Of a stretch of 64,000 nt of DNA, positions 21,951 through 32,566 are shown in pieces. The notes beneath the pieces are model-generated. The model saw only the letters and a list, made by a program, of their open reading frames with translations, ran no database searches and was not told where the DNA came from. The position numbers and the translations under genes are program-made. Each line of letters begins with the position of its first letter. Positions within the stretch are counted from its first letter, which is position 1. The stretch is from the NCBI RefSeq assembly GCF_004011695.2, contig NC_082405.1:620001-684000 (forward strand), given 5' to 3'. The stretch comes from Ascochyta rabiei. Taxonomy: Eukaryota > Ascomycota > Dothideomycetes > Pleosporales > Didymellaceae.

Positions 21951-23345
21951 ATGCGTTACTCCATCATCCTCGGGGCCGCCGCCCTTGTTGCTGCCAGCCC
22001 GGCTCCTCAGGCTTTCGACCCAAACGGTCTCGATGCTGTTGCTACTCTCACTCAAGGCCCTCCCGTTGGTGTTGGCCCAGCTCAGGAGACTGCCTACCAG
22101 CCGGGAGCCGCGCAGTCCCAGGCTGCTGCTGCCGCCACAGCTACTGCTATCGCGCAGTCGGCCAAGAGGAGCATCAATGAAAAGTCTCTTAAGGCTCGCA
22201 CCTTCTGGTGGTCATGGCACTCTCTTAAGCAGATCAGCCCAGCCCCTGCTCCTGTGCCCAGCGTCACATCGACAACCTCAACTTCCACTGTTGTTCCTAC
22301 CACCACGTCTGCTCCCGTAGTGGCTGCTCAGACCACCAAGGCTCCCTCTACCACTGACGGTGTCGTCCCCTCTTCTTGCACACCTGTCAGCTGGACCAAC
22401 ACCTACGCTTTCACCTCGGACTCTGCTTGTCCTACTGCCATCGAGGTCGGCACATACTGCGGCTTCATCAACCCTGATGACCCATGTGCTCCTCAGCCAG
22501 CCGGCAAGGGCGTCCCCCCCACCGACGACACCGTCAACGGATTCTTGAACAACGATGCCTACAAGCAGCTCGCTGTCGGAGCCCAGACTCCCTCTGGCTA
22601 CATGCAGTCTTTCGTCAACCTCCAGGGCGCCACCACCGGTAACGGCTACCTCTCTTACAAGACCCTTGACAGCTACGACGTCGCTACCTGCAGCAAGTTC
22701 TGCGACGACAGCGACACCTGCACTGGCTTCAACATTTACATCGAGCGTGACCCTAAGTGGAACCCTCACCAGTGCTCTTGCGACAACCCTCCTTCCACCA
22801 TCAACTACAAGTGTTCCATCTGGGGTCAGAAGCTTACCAAGGACACCGCCACCAACACTGGTTCGGGCCGTGACAGCTTCCAGGTCGTCATCACTGGGTC
22901 CAACGGTTACAACAAGGCCACCTACACCCCTCCCACTCCTCCCAGCTGCAGCAGGCCCCAGAACTGCGGCAAAAAGCTTCTCAACCAGGCCCCTTACTGC
23001 ATGGGCCAGAAGACTTTCCCCGGTCCCTTTGATCCTTCTCTCTGCGCTGCTTACGCCCAGGCGCAGAACGCCATCAACCGCAAGTTCGGTATCATTGGTG
23101 CTTTCCTCTCTCTGTTCGGCATGAACAAGGGTGCCTGCATCCAGTTCCAGGCTGCCTACCTCGAGAAGGCCGGCCTGGGTTTCGGTACCCACTGCCGTCT
23201 CTTCACCAAGAAGTTCACTCCCGATCAGGCCACTCTTGACATCTCGGTCGGCGGTACCTCCCAGTGGGGTTGCCAGCAGGCTTTCACCTGGGACGTCGAT
23301 GTCAACGCCAGCTTTACCTGGGGTGGCTGGAGCCGCAAGAACTAA
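21951..23345 (+). CDS. Secreted Cys-rich extracellular protein
   Basis: A single exon of 464 aa. Residues 1-19 form a clear signal peptide (short basic start, hydrophobic ILGAAALVAA core, cleavage near ASPAPQA). An Ala/Gln-rich stretch ends in a Lys-Arg site (SAKR, about residue 73) that could be cut by a Kex2-type protease. A Ser/Thr/Pro-rich linker follows (about 95-130, likely O-glycosylated), then a Cys-rich globular region with paired motifs such as CSKFCDDSDTCTGFN, which looks PAN/apple-like, and CSCDNPPSTINYKC. Cysteine number and spacing suggest several disulfides. No enzyme motif is visible. Codon use is strongly biased to C-ending codons, as in highly expressed fungal genes. Similar extracellular proteins of unknown role are common in plant-associated ascomycetes; a role at the host or wall surface is inference. 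Confidence 0.85.
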   Translation: MRYSIILGAAALVAASPAPQAFDPNGLDAVATLTQGPPVGVGPAQETAYQPGAAQSQAAAAATATAIAQSAKRSINEKSLKARTFWWSWHSLKQISPAPAPVPSVTSTTSTSTVVPTTTSAPVVAAQTTKAPSTTDGVVPSSCTPVSWTNTYAFTSDSACPTAIEVGTYCGFINPDDPCAPQPAGKGVPPTDDTVNGFLNNDAYKQLAVGAQTPSGYMQSFVNLQGATTGNGYLSYKTLDSYDVATCSKFCDDSDTCTGFNIYIERDPKWNPHQCSCDNPPSTINYKCSIWGQKLTKDTATNTGSGRDSFQVVITGSNGYNKATYTPPTPPSCSRPQNCGKKLLNQAPYCMGQKTFPGPFDPSLCAAYAQAQNAINRKFGIIGAFLSLFGMNKGACIQFQAAYLEKAGLGFGTHCRLFTKKFTPDQATLDISVGGTSQWGCQQAFTWDVDVNASFTWGGWSRKN

Positions 23346-24357
23346 GCGTCCTGAGCAGACATACTCATAGCGCTCAAGACAACACATAGCATATGCCCGC
23401 ATCTGTTCGGCGCCTGGGATTTTGGTCGATGATTTAGGTGGTGGTTGACGCAGCAGGGATTGCATTCTTCTCTTATCATGTGTATATATTCATGATTTCT
23501 TGAGCTCATCAGCTCATTTGTCACGACGACTTTGTTCATGGCTGTTAGAATAGTATCTGCAAGTTTAATGTATCTGTTTTTCAAAAACGCTTTGCGCTTT
23601 GCAACCGTCCTCAGCCGCATGCACTCGCTGGGCCCGCCATGCCCGATCATCTCTCAAACAGAACGTTGGCATCTTCTACTCATCACATGTATCAGCAGCC
23701 AAACAAGGCGCCCTATCCGCAAAACGCGACCGACCAAGGGACTCGAAACCCAATTGGGGCGAAGTGCAAGGATGTTTGTGGCGTGCTGACAGGTTGGCTG
23801 GCTGTCGTGGAGGACGCCAGAGCACCCACACGTATGCAAGCGGAAGACCCAAGGAACTCATTCGAGAAGGCGGGCGGGCCTTGCGGCGGTAAAGCCGGAC
23901 CCACTCACCGAGTGAACGACTGGGGTAGGTAGTGGACAGCTTCGTTCGAGACGAAAACCGTTTTTTCGCTCAAGTCCAGTGAGAAGGTGGAGCCACTTTG
24001 GCTGTGACGAAAATGTCGCAGCTCATCTCTGCTGACTGGAGCCCAAGAACTCTACAGTCAGCTGAGCGCCCTTGTGGTTGGCTCTTGGAGAGCGGCGGGG
24101 AGCCTGTGAAGCGTGGGGTACATGTGCGGGGAAGCCTGGCTAAGCGGGAAAATGGAACGCGAGGCAGGACGCGTAGCGTACATGCCCATGGCGCCCAGAG
24201 GTACACCACTTATGTACCCAGGGCTCGCAGACCGTGTCACTCGGGCGCTTCTCACATCGCATCTGCTCTCCAGCTAGCCGTGTGTTGCGCCAACTCACCG
24301 CCAACAGATGCGGGCCGTAAACAACTTCTCTAGTCCGACCCTTTCTGAGACGGCAAC
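23346..24357. other. Intergenic, no gene recognised
   Basis: The 3' flank of the secreted protein gene (a T-rich stretch near 23520-23590) and the promoter of the transhydrogenase gene. Short ORFs on both strands at 23600-23930 overlap and have no features. Confidence 0.5.
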
Positions 24358-27300
24358 ATGAGTGCACCTCCAAAGTGCATTGTGGCCTACAGCCGTAGGA
24401 TTGCTGTTCACACGCGGGGCAGTCACGGTGGCCTCAAGCCATGTGCCCCCTTCTTTGGCCTTCGAGCAGCCCCAGTCCTACAGCATGCGTTCCACTCCAG
24501 ACGCGTCGAACAGCTGGATACAGGCGTTCGGAGCTTGACTCGTCTACGCCCGTTGAGCCTGCAGCAGCGTATCACGAAGGTCCAAAGCACAGCTATTACG
24601 CGCTACGCATCCCATGCTGCAGCGGAGCCGCACGATGAGGAGACCCCTACCTCACCGCCATTCAGCGCTGGACCCTACTCGAACCTCACGATTGGTGTTC
24701 CCAAAGAAAGCTACCCCGGTGAACGCCGAGTCGCCATCACGCCTCAGAACGTAAAGCTACTGCTCAAGAAAGGTTTCTCTCGAGTTCTGATCGAGCGCGG
24801 CGCTGGTGTTGAAGCTGAATTCACAGACGAGGCGTACGAGCAAGCCGGCGCCGAGACCGTCGACCGCAGGAATGTCTTCTCTGAGGCTGACATCCTGCTG
24901 AAAGTGCGGGCTCTCAGTGTTGAGGGAGAAGACAGCGAGGTCGATGCCCTTCGTGAGGGTGCTACTGTTATTTCTTTCATCTACCCCATGCAGAACAAGC
25001 ACGTCGTGGACAGGATTGCATCTCGCAGAGCTACTTCGTTCGCCATGGACATGGTCCCTCGTATCTCCCGCGCTCAAGTGTTCGATGCATTGAGGTCAGT
25101 AGCACACGTTTCCACGAGTCGGGTATCGCTGACGTCGGAATAGCTCAATGGCCAACATTGCTGGATACAAAGCTGTTCTAGAAGCCTCGAACCACTTTGG
25201 CCGTTTTCTTACTGGACAGACAACAGCTGCCGGAAAGGTAGGCCTGAAGGTGTCTGATATAGGAACAGGAAGCTGATTTGCTGCAGATCCCGCCTTGCAA
25301 GGTTCTCGTTATCGGCGCAGGTGTGGCAGGCTTGAGCGCGATTGCAACTGTAAGCTTTCACATGCAGAATGTACCGACACTGATTAACGTTCCTCGTAGG
25401 CACGTCGTATGGGCGCAATCGTTCGCGGCTTTGATACCCGCTCAGCCGCTCGAGAGCAGGTCCAGTCTCTTGGTGCCGAGTTCATCGAAGTTGAGATCAA
25501 CGAAGATGGTTCTGGAGCTGGCGGCTATGCCAAAGTGATGTCGAAAGAGTTCATCGAGGCTGAGATGAAGCTCTTCTACGAACAATGCCGAGAAGTTGAT
25601 ATTGTCATCACCACCGCTTTGATTCCCGGGAAACCTGCGCCGAAACTGATCACTAAGAGCATGATTGCCGCCATGAAACCTGGCTCGGTAATCGTAGACC
25701 TCGCAGCTGAGGCCGGCGGTAACTGTGAAGCTACCGAACCTGGTAAACTGACCAAATCCGACGGTGTGACTATCATTGGTAAGTATCGACGAGGCTGAGC
25801 TGTGAGACAAGACTGACTAGGAGACAGGCTACACTGACCTGCCGTCTCGTCTACCAACCCAATCCTCTACGCTCTACTCCAACAATGTTACCAAGTTCCT
25901 TCTCTCGCTGGTGCCAAAAGACAAGAAAGACAGCTACTACGATGTCGATCTTACCGACGAGGTCACGCGCGGCTCCATTGTCACTTACGATGGAAAAATT
26001 CTCCCGACTGCTCCTCGACCAGCACCTCCACCAGCGCAAGCCAAACCAGCACCTTCGCCTGAGGATCAAGTCGCGAGTGTAGTCGCACTGACTCCATGGC
26101 AGAGCCAGTCTCGGCAGGTCGCAACTATCACTGCTGGTATGACCACTGCTCTGGCGCTTGGCAAGTACACCTCGTAAGGCCCCATATCCTCTAACAGGTC
26201 CAATCCACTGATGAAGTGCAGGCCTTTGTTCATGTCAAATGCGTTTACCTTTGCTCTGGCAAGTTTGATTGGTTATCGAGTGGTCTGGGGTGTCGCTCCT
26301 GCTTTGCACTCTCCTCTAATGAGTGTCACTAACGCCATCTCTGGCATGGTTGGTATTGGAGGCCTTTTCGTCATGGGAGGCGGCTACCTGCCAGGAACCA
26401 TTCCTCAGACACTTGGTGCGCTGTCCGTTTTGCTCGCGTCAGTCAATGTCTCCGGAGGTTTTATGATCACCAAACGTATGCTGGACATGTTCAAGCGTCC
26501 AACGGACCCTCCAGAGTATCCTTGGCTTTATGCAGTCCCCGCCGTCTTGTTCGGTGGAGGTTATGTTGCAGCAGTCTCGACAGGCATGGCTGGTCTGGTA
26601 CAGGCCGGCTACCTGGTCAGCAGCGTCCTCTGCGTGGCATCGCTCTCCGGTCTCGCATCTCAAGTCACAGCTCGTCGAGGTAACCTACTTGGTATACTTG
26701 GTGTTATGTCGGGTATCATCGCTTCTTTGGCTGCAGTTGGCTTCACGCCAGACGTGCTTACTCAATTCGCCGGAGTGGCTGCCATTGGTACTATTGCTGG
26801 ATTGGCCATTGGTAGACGCATCACGCCCACATCACTCCCGCAGACAGTCGCCGCACTGCATTCCGTGGTCGGTCTTGCAGCTGTTCTGACTAGCATCGGC
26901 AGTGTTCTTGGCCATACTGGCGACATCTCAACGCTGCACTTGGTAAGCGCCTACCTTGGTGTTCTTATTGGCGGTGTTACTTTCACAGGAAGTATCGTTG
27001 CCTTTTTGAAGCTGGCGGCGAAGATATTTTCCAAGCCTCTAGCGCTTCCTGGACGCCATCTTATCAACGGTACGCTTCTTGGTGCGAACGCAGCTACACT
27101 GGGAGCCTTCCTGACATACGCGCCCGGGGCGCCCCTCATTGGCGCCGCTTGCTTGGTTGGTAATGCAGTACTCAGCTTCATCAAAGGATACACGACAACG
27201 GCAGCCATTGGTGGCGCAGACATGCCGGTTGTCATTACAGTCTTGAACGCGTACTCAGGCTTTGCACTGGTCGCCGAGGGATTCATGCTGGACAATTCTT

Positions 27301-28083
27301 TACTAACCACAGTTGGTGCCCTGATTGGTGTTTCGGGCTCCATCCTTTCGTACATCATGTGCGTGGCCATGAACAGATCTCTTACCAACGTCTTGTTTGG
27401 CGGTATAGCTGCAACACCCCAAACGCAGACGAAGATTGAGGGTGAAATCACCAAGACCACTTCAGAGGAAACAGCGGAAGCCCTACTAAATTCTGAGAAC
27501 GTCATCATCGTGAGTTGGTCCATGTCTGTTATGCTACAACAAACTTACCCTGTTTGCAGGTTGTCGGTTACGGAATGGCCGTCGCAAAAGCGCAATATGC
27601 TATCTCTGACTTTGTCAACGCGCTGCGCGCTAAGGGCATCAACGTGCGTTTCGCCATCCACCCAGTTGCCGGTCGCATGCCAGGACAGTGCAACGTGCTA
27701 CTCGCGGAAGCCAGTGTGCCCTATGACATTGTGCTCGAGATGGACGAGATCAACGACGACTTCTCCGACACAGATGTCACGCTCGTCATCGGCGCGAACG
27801 ACACCGTCAATCCAATCGCTCTGGAGCCTGGTTCTGCTATCGCCGGCATGCCGGTCTTGCATGCTTGGAAGAGCAAGCATGTTATCATCATGAAGAGAGG
27901 TATGGCGAGTGGGTATGCAGATGTGCCGAATCCAATGTTCTACATGGAGAACACAAAGATGCTGTTTGGCGATGCTAACGATAGCTGCAATGGTAAGTTT
28001 GTGACCCCAGTCATGCTTCGACGAATACTGACAGACATACAGCTATCAAACGCGCTCTCGAGGAGAAGATCAAGGGCCTTTGA
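24358..28083 (+). CDS. NNT: Mitochondrial proton-translocating NAD(P) transhydrogenase
   Basis: Eight exons: 24358-25094, 25144-25237, 25287-25349, 25400-25778, 25828-26173, 26222-27509, 27560-27992 and 28043-28083, giving 1126 aa. The enzyme reduces NADP+ with NADH using the proton gradient across the inner mitochondrial membrane. The basic, acid-poor N-terminus (about 90 residues) looks like a mitochondrial presequence. The alpha-type NAD(H) domain follows ([15 protein letters not shown]; Rossmann motif [30 protein letters not shown]), then two blocks of transmembrane helices (exons 5-6), then the beta-type NADP(H) domain ([41 protein letters not shown]). The domain order is alpha then beta in one chain, as in other filamentous-fungal and animal enzymes, whereas bacteria use separate PntA and PntB. 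All seven introns are about 48-51 nt and all phases close. Assignment is secure. Confidence 0.97.
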
Positions 28084-28676
28084 AGGGGAGTGAACCATTT
28101 TGCAATAGTCGACGTTACCTTTTCCTATTATCATCGATTGCATAGATGGCTCGGTACAATCTCTGAACACAATGATGCTAGATTCGAGACATTGTATACA
28201 TGTTTCCATGCCGCCTCGCGTGGCTTCCCCACACCCCTGCTCGCCTCATCCCGAACGGCTGAGCTGCAGATCGTAGCATCCCTGCCGCATGACGTAGCCA
28301 GGTAACACAGCGCCCCGAAAGCTTGAAAAGATCCCGGCAATTGACGTTTGCAGACGGCGAGGTACGTAGGGGCTGGGCCGATCCCTATACTATGTAACTC
28401 GCCGTGTAGGAAATCCCATCCAACAACCACGCCGTTGCAACAAAGAAGCCCAGAACCAATTTCTCGAACTTGATCCCTCGCAACTACACGCCTGATCCCG
28501 CTATTCCCGCTCGACTATACGCATCACAATCACCAGTGTGCTCATCCAGCCGTCGTCCATCCCACCAGATTCCCCGAAAGCCACCAAGTTGCACCATATT
28601 CAACACCATCATCAACACCAACACCAACACCAACACCACCACCACCTCGGCCCTGCCCCAACAACCGACCGCAACA
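28084..28676. other. Intergenic between NNT and the 115-aa gene
   Basis: About 590 bp. The frame of the next gene is open from 28470 but the first ATG with a good context is at 28677. A CAACAC-type repeat occupies 28612-28647, just before that start. Confidence 0.5.
28612..28647. repeat. CAACAC/CAC microsatellite
   Basis: Tandem CAACAC units pass into CAC triplets, probably in the 5' untranslated leader of the downstream gene. Likely length-variable. Confidence 0.8.
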
Positions 28677-29024
28677 ATGTCCCTCCCAATCCTCTTCACC
28701 ATCCCCCCCTCCAACCGCCACGAGTTCCTCGTGCTAGACGGCACCAGCAAGCCGACGCTAAAAGCGCTGAACAAGCAAGTGACGAGCACGCTAGCGTCGT
28801 CGCCCAACTGCGCCGAGTTCATGGGCAAGTACAAAGCGTCGGGAGGGGCGAGCCAAGAGGTGATTCAGGAGTTCAGGGTGCACTGGAGCAGCAAGGAGTA
28901 CGATTACAAGGTGTGGCCTGAGTTTACCGTGGTTACGGAGGAGAATCTGGGCGCGGTGCTGGAGCTGCTGCAGCGGGAGCCGAAGAGTGGGGTTTTGGAG
29001 ATCAAGGTGGGCAAGGCGGAGTGA
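28677..29024 (+). CDS. Unrecognised small protein (115 aa)
   Basis: Starts at ATG 28677 (context CAACAATGTCC, fitting fungal preference). The sequence begins MSLPILFTIPPSNRHEFLVLDG and looks like a compact alpha/beta fold with no signal peptide, membrane segment or cysteine cluster. The codons read as coding, with GAG/AAG/CTG bias. The frame is open upstream for 69 more codons, but that part is a low-complexity Thr/Asn repeat with no ATG. It points toward the minus-strand Cti6 gene (convergent). No family recognised; probably a conserved fungal hypothetical protein. Confidence 0.65.
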   Translation: MSLPILFTIPPSNRHEFLVLDGTSKPTLKALNKQVTSTLASSPNCAEFMGKYKASGGASQEVIQEFRVHWSSKEYDYKVWPEFTVVTEENLGAVLELLQREPKSGVLEIKVGKAE

Positions 29025-29498
29025 ATGTGTTCGATGACCCACGGGTTGTTTGTGGAGGTGCAACTTTTTGATGGAGAGAGAGCGAAAAAGAGAGCGAAAG
29101 AGAGAGAGAGAGAGAGAGGAGGAAGTTATGAATTATGAAAGCTATGCTCGTTCATCTACTGTTGCTTTCTTCGTGACGCCGATGAGGTGAGCGTGATGCT
29201 ATGCCGAATACAGATTCTACAATACACAACTGAACGTGCAGCGATGCTGCTGGATAGAAATAGATCGAACGCGAAAGCCAATGAACCGTACACGCATACC
29301 GAATGCGTGAGAGGTGGAGGGTATCCGTACTGGTTGGCAGAACCATGCCGCCGAGTATCCAGTTCCAGGACCGTAAAACGCCCAAAAATCCGTGTTTGTG
29401 GCTAGCAGAAGCCTGTCGGATGCTTTGAGAACGCCAGTGCGCCAGAGATGCAATGTAGTGTTGTGAGTTGTCGCGCAAAGTAAGTACGTGCCGTGCCC
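29025..29498. other. Convergent 3' intergenic region
   Basis: Between the stop codons of the 115-aa gene and the Cti6-like gene. It holds a GA microsatellite at 29073-29120. No gene recognised. Confidence 0.6.
29073..29120. repeat. GA-rich microsatellite
   Basis: GAGAGA runs interrupted by GCGAAA units, immediately downstream of the 115-aa ORF. Likely length-variable. Confidence 0.85.
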
Positions 29499-31354
29499 TT
29501 ACTTTTCCTTCTGGTCAATGACCATTTTCTGCCAGTGCACCAGGTCGCGACTCAAATAGTCCATCATCTGTGTTGTGTTGAGGTCCTTGAATGCTGACAA
29601 ATCGGTGTCTGCATGCATTGCTTCTGCCTGGTGTTGCTCTCCGTTCGTGGGGGGCTGCACGGCAGGTGCTGGACTCGCCTTCTCACCCGCCATCTCGACC
29701 TGGCGCTGAGCTATGTAGCTCTGCATAGCACCAGCTGGTCGCATTATGTCGTTCCATGACAGCTTGTGCAAGCGCGAGTTCTTCGTCTTGGCTATTTTGT
29801 GTCCAGTGGCTCCATCACTACTATCATGTCCATTGTTGTTACCGTTCGTACCGCTCGTTTGGGGGGAATTTGCGACTTCGTTTGCAGGTGATACGCCGTT
29901 CACAGCAGGCAAGGTATCTCGCGAGTACTGATTTCGGCCAAGACGACCTCGTGACTTCTGTGGAGGTCGACCACCTCGTCGTGGGGCAGGCGCAGGTTTC
30001 AATGTCTCGATCGGTGCCTCGGGCGGCGCGGATGCGGAGGCTATGGCAGGCATGATTGGCTCCTCAGTGGGAGTAGGTGTGACTTCTGAGGCTTCAAGCT
30101 CTGCTTTGCGGTCAGTCAAAGACGGGGCTCGTGCGTCTGATCTCCGACGTACCGTCTGCTTTCCTACGTTCAGCACGTCCTTTGCGTCTGTTAGCTGCCT
30201 CGGTACGTTCCTGTTCACGCTCTTTCTCGCGCTGTTCCTTTTCTCGCTGGCTTCTTGCTGCTGCGCCGCGTGGCTTTTGCTTTGGTGCAGAGGCTTTGGT
30301 GCTGTCGTCCTCTGACTCAACAACGGGCGAGTTGCTCGGGGTTCTTGAGTTTGTACGTTGCCGTTTGACTTCTGGTTTGGTCCTGTGGCAAAGCTTGTCA
30401 GGCTCCATCTCTCATGCAGTGTGCGCCGTAGCAAGCAAGACTCACTCTTCGCTGTCGTCACGACTCCGCTTCTTCCGGTTGCCATTCTCTGAAGGCGGCG
30501 CGCCCTCGTGTTTGCTCTCTTCTAGCACTTTCCGCAGGACTTCGTCTTCGTCGTATGCTGCCCTGCTGTTCATCGTGGAACGACGCTTTCCAAGCGAGTC
30601 GACACTAGCTCTCGCGTTGCGATCATTGTGCCGGCTCGACGGTGACACTGTCTCTTTCGAGACAGACGATTTGCGGGCCTTCTTGCCGTGCTGCTGGTCG
30701 TAGACGGGGAGGTAGCGAGAGTACTTTTGGCTGAAGCAGGGTGTGTCAGCATGAGAGTGGACGGCGAACTTGTGCTGGGAAGCATTGCGTTGTTATGGAG
30801 GAGGAAACGTACCCTTTGGGACTTGTGGTGACCTTGTGAAGATCCTTGCGGCACTCCTCGCAGAAGTATTCGTCCGGACTGGCGGCTTCATCCATGATGC
30901 CGACGCAGCCGCCGTGTTGCCAGACCTTACAGATGTCGCATTGGATGAACAGACCACTGAGATCATCGCCTTCCAAAGACTTTGTGGCGTCCGAGGGCGG
31001 GCCTGGGTATTCCTGGTAGCCGCACACGCAGCGCGTTACTTCGTCTTCTTCGACCATGTCGTCGTCGAGGTCGTCGTCGAGCTTGGTTGGGTCGTCTTCG
31101 TCGACGTCCTGCTCGCGCGTTCGGCGGCGTGTCAACGGTCGGTCCATGTGCGCGTCGTGCAAGGGCTCTTCGGGTTCTTCCGAGGAGAGCGAATGTGGCG
31201 TCGATGATTTGTGTGGGGATGCCTGCTTGTAGTCGGTCCTCGTCGCACGATCGGTGCGAGCCGAGGAGACGGAGGAGGAGGAGACGCTGTGCGCTGTCTG
31301 GGCGTTGGAGGGAGGCTGGGTGGTGCGAGCCCTCGACGATCGGCGCGGGGACAT
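29499..31354 (-). CDS. CTI6: PHD-finger chromatin protein, Cti6-like
   Basis: Four exons, 31354..30813, 30730..30446, 30382..30153 and 30100..29499, give 552 aa. The single PHD finger is complete: C109, C111, C139, C142, H147, C150, C165 and C168 (CDICKVWQHGGCVGI...FCEEC), with the aromatic residues expected for reading a methylated histone tail. After it comes KGQKYSRYLPVYD, a signature of Cti6-type proteins. The middle and C-terminal parts are strongly basic and coiled (REKEQREKEREQERTEAANR) and end in a conserved-looking block, LSRDLVHWQKMVIDQKEK. In yeast Cti6 belongs to the Rpd3L histone deacetylase complex; the same role here is inferred. The frame extends 82 codons beyond the chosen ATG with only a low-complexity Ser/Pro/His stretch, so a longer N-terminus from an ATG-like site upstream is possible but unlikely. 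Confidence 0.92.
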
Positions 31355-32566
31355 TGCTCGTGTCGCCGTGACTGTGGCTCGATTGGATGGGATGGTGGGT
31401 TGCAGACTAGCAGACTGCCTGTCTGGGGCGTTGTGGTGTGCTGAGTGCGCGTGTCGCGGGCGTGTGGTCGGCGGGACGGACGACGACGGGTAGTGGTGGC
31501 AGCGAAGGGTTGGCAGCGGAAACGGTGACGGTGACGGTGACGGCGACGGCGACGAATTGGCAGTGCGCTGTCGAAGGGCGGCGCAGGAGCCGAAGTGCAC
31601 GGGGAGCGCGATGAATGCGGCACGAGGCTCGCAGCTCGGGCGTGGGTGGAGCGGAGGTGACGCTGGGGGTGCGGAGAGCGGGACGAAAGCTCTGGAGCTC
31701 TAGAGAGCGACGGCAAAGTGGACGAGCAGCTGTGAAGAGGCGGTTGGAGCAGGAGACAGCACGTCAGGGCGACGACGGCATGTCGGGGGTGCTGGGCGGG
31801 AGCAATGGAGCGAGTGACGAGGAGCTGGCGACGGGACTGGAATTCTCTCCAGGGCCTCCTCACTACTGCGCACCGCTGCCGCTGAGCGCGTGAATGACAT
31901 GGCCCGCCCGCCGTGCAATTGGCGCTGCCTCCAACCAGGCCTAGCGCGCCTCACGCCGGGCACCGAGCTGCCCACGTGACCGGCCGCCCTGCTCGCCCCC
32001 TGCTCGCCAGATGGGCGCCATCGAGGCTCTCTGCACACGGAGACGCGGGCGCCGAGGGCGGAGAAGAGGTGCGGTCGTGCGTCTTGGATTGCCGGCGACG
32101 CGTTCGAGGAAAGAAGGTGAGGGGCACGGCTTGCCTGGCCGATGCGAACAAGTGACAGCACAAAGTTGCAAGTCGACCAGCCAGCCAGCCAACGCACGGC
32201 CCAGATTCCAAGTGGGGCACCTCCTGCTGCCGGATCGAGCAGCCAGCAGGGGATCCCGTTCGTGCCTGTGCCACCACACGCACAGATGCAGATGCAGATG
32301 CAGATGCAGATGCAGACGCAGACGCAGACGCAGATGCACAGATGCACGATGCACGGTTTGTATGGAGAGAGCTGCTCAGTGCGTATTCAACGGTCTCTCA
32401 TGCCACCGTCCATACCAATCCTGTCCATTCCCATCACATAGCAAAGTGCAGCATTGTAATTGGAGAGAAGATTCATGCATTCATTCGTTAATCTTAACCA
32501 CTAATGGCTGCAATCCACGTGCAGTATCGGCGAGAGCTATTACATCTTTCAACCATCCATCTGCCT
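31355..32566. other. Intergenic upstream of the Cti6-like gene
   Basis: GC-rich sequence with long antisense and sense ORFs made of Arg/Ser/Pro that look compositional, and the CAGATG repeat at 32283-32336. It includes the Cti6 promoter and the 3' flank of the catalase gene. Confidence 0.5.
32283..32336. repeat. Hexanucleotide microsatellite (CAGATG/CAGACG)
   Basis: Nine perfect tandem units: five CAGATG, three CAGACG, one CAGATG. The block of variant units in the middle suggests that a single T/C change was later amplified. The region is non-coding on current evidence. Confidence 0.95.

Noticed and set aside
22278..23465. 395-codon minus-strand ORF
   Set aside because: Antisense of the secreted protein gene, whose C-ending codon bias removes stops on the other strand.
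31132..31863. 243-codon Arg/Ser/Pro ORF overlapping the Cti6 gene
   Set aside because: Overlaps the PHD gene in another frame; composition only.
31700..32347. 215-codon minus ORF beginning with a Cys/Ile/Val run
   Set aside because: The run is the hexanucleotide microsatellite read backwards; the rest is GC-rich Arg/Ser/Pro sequence without motifs.
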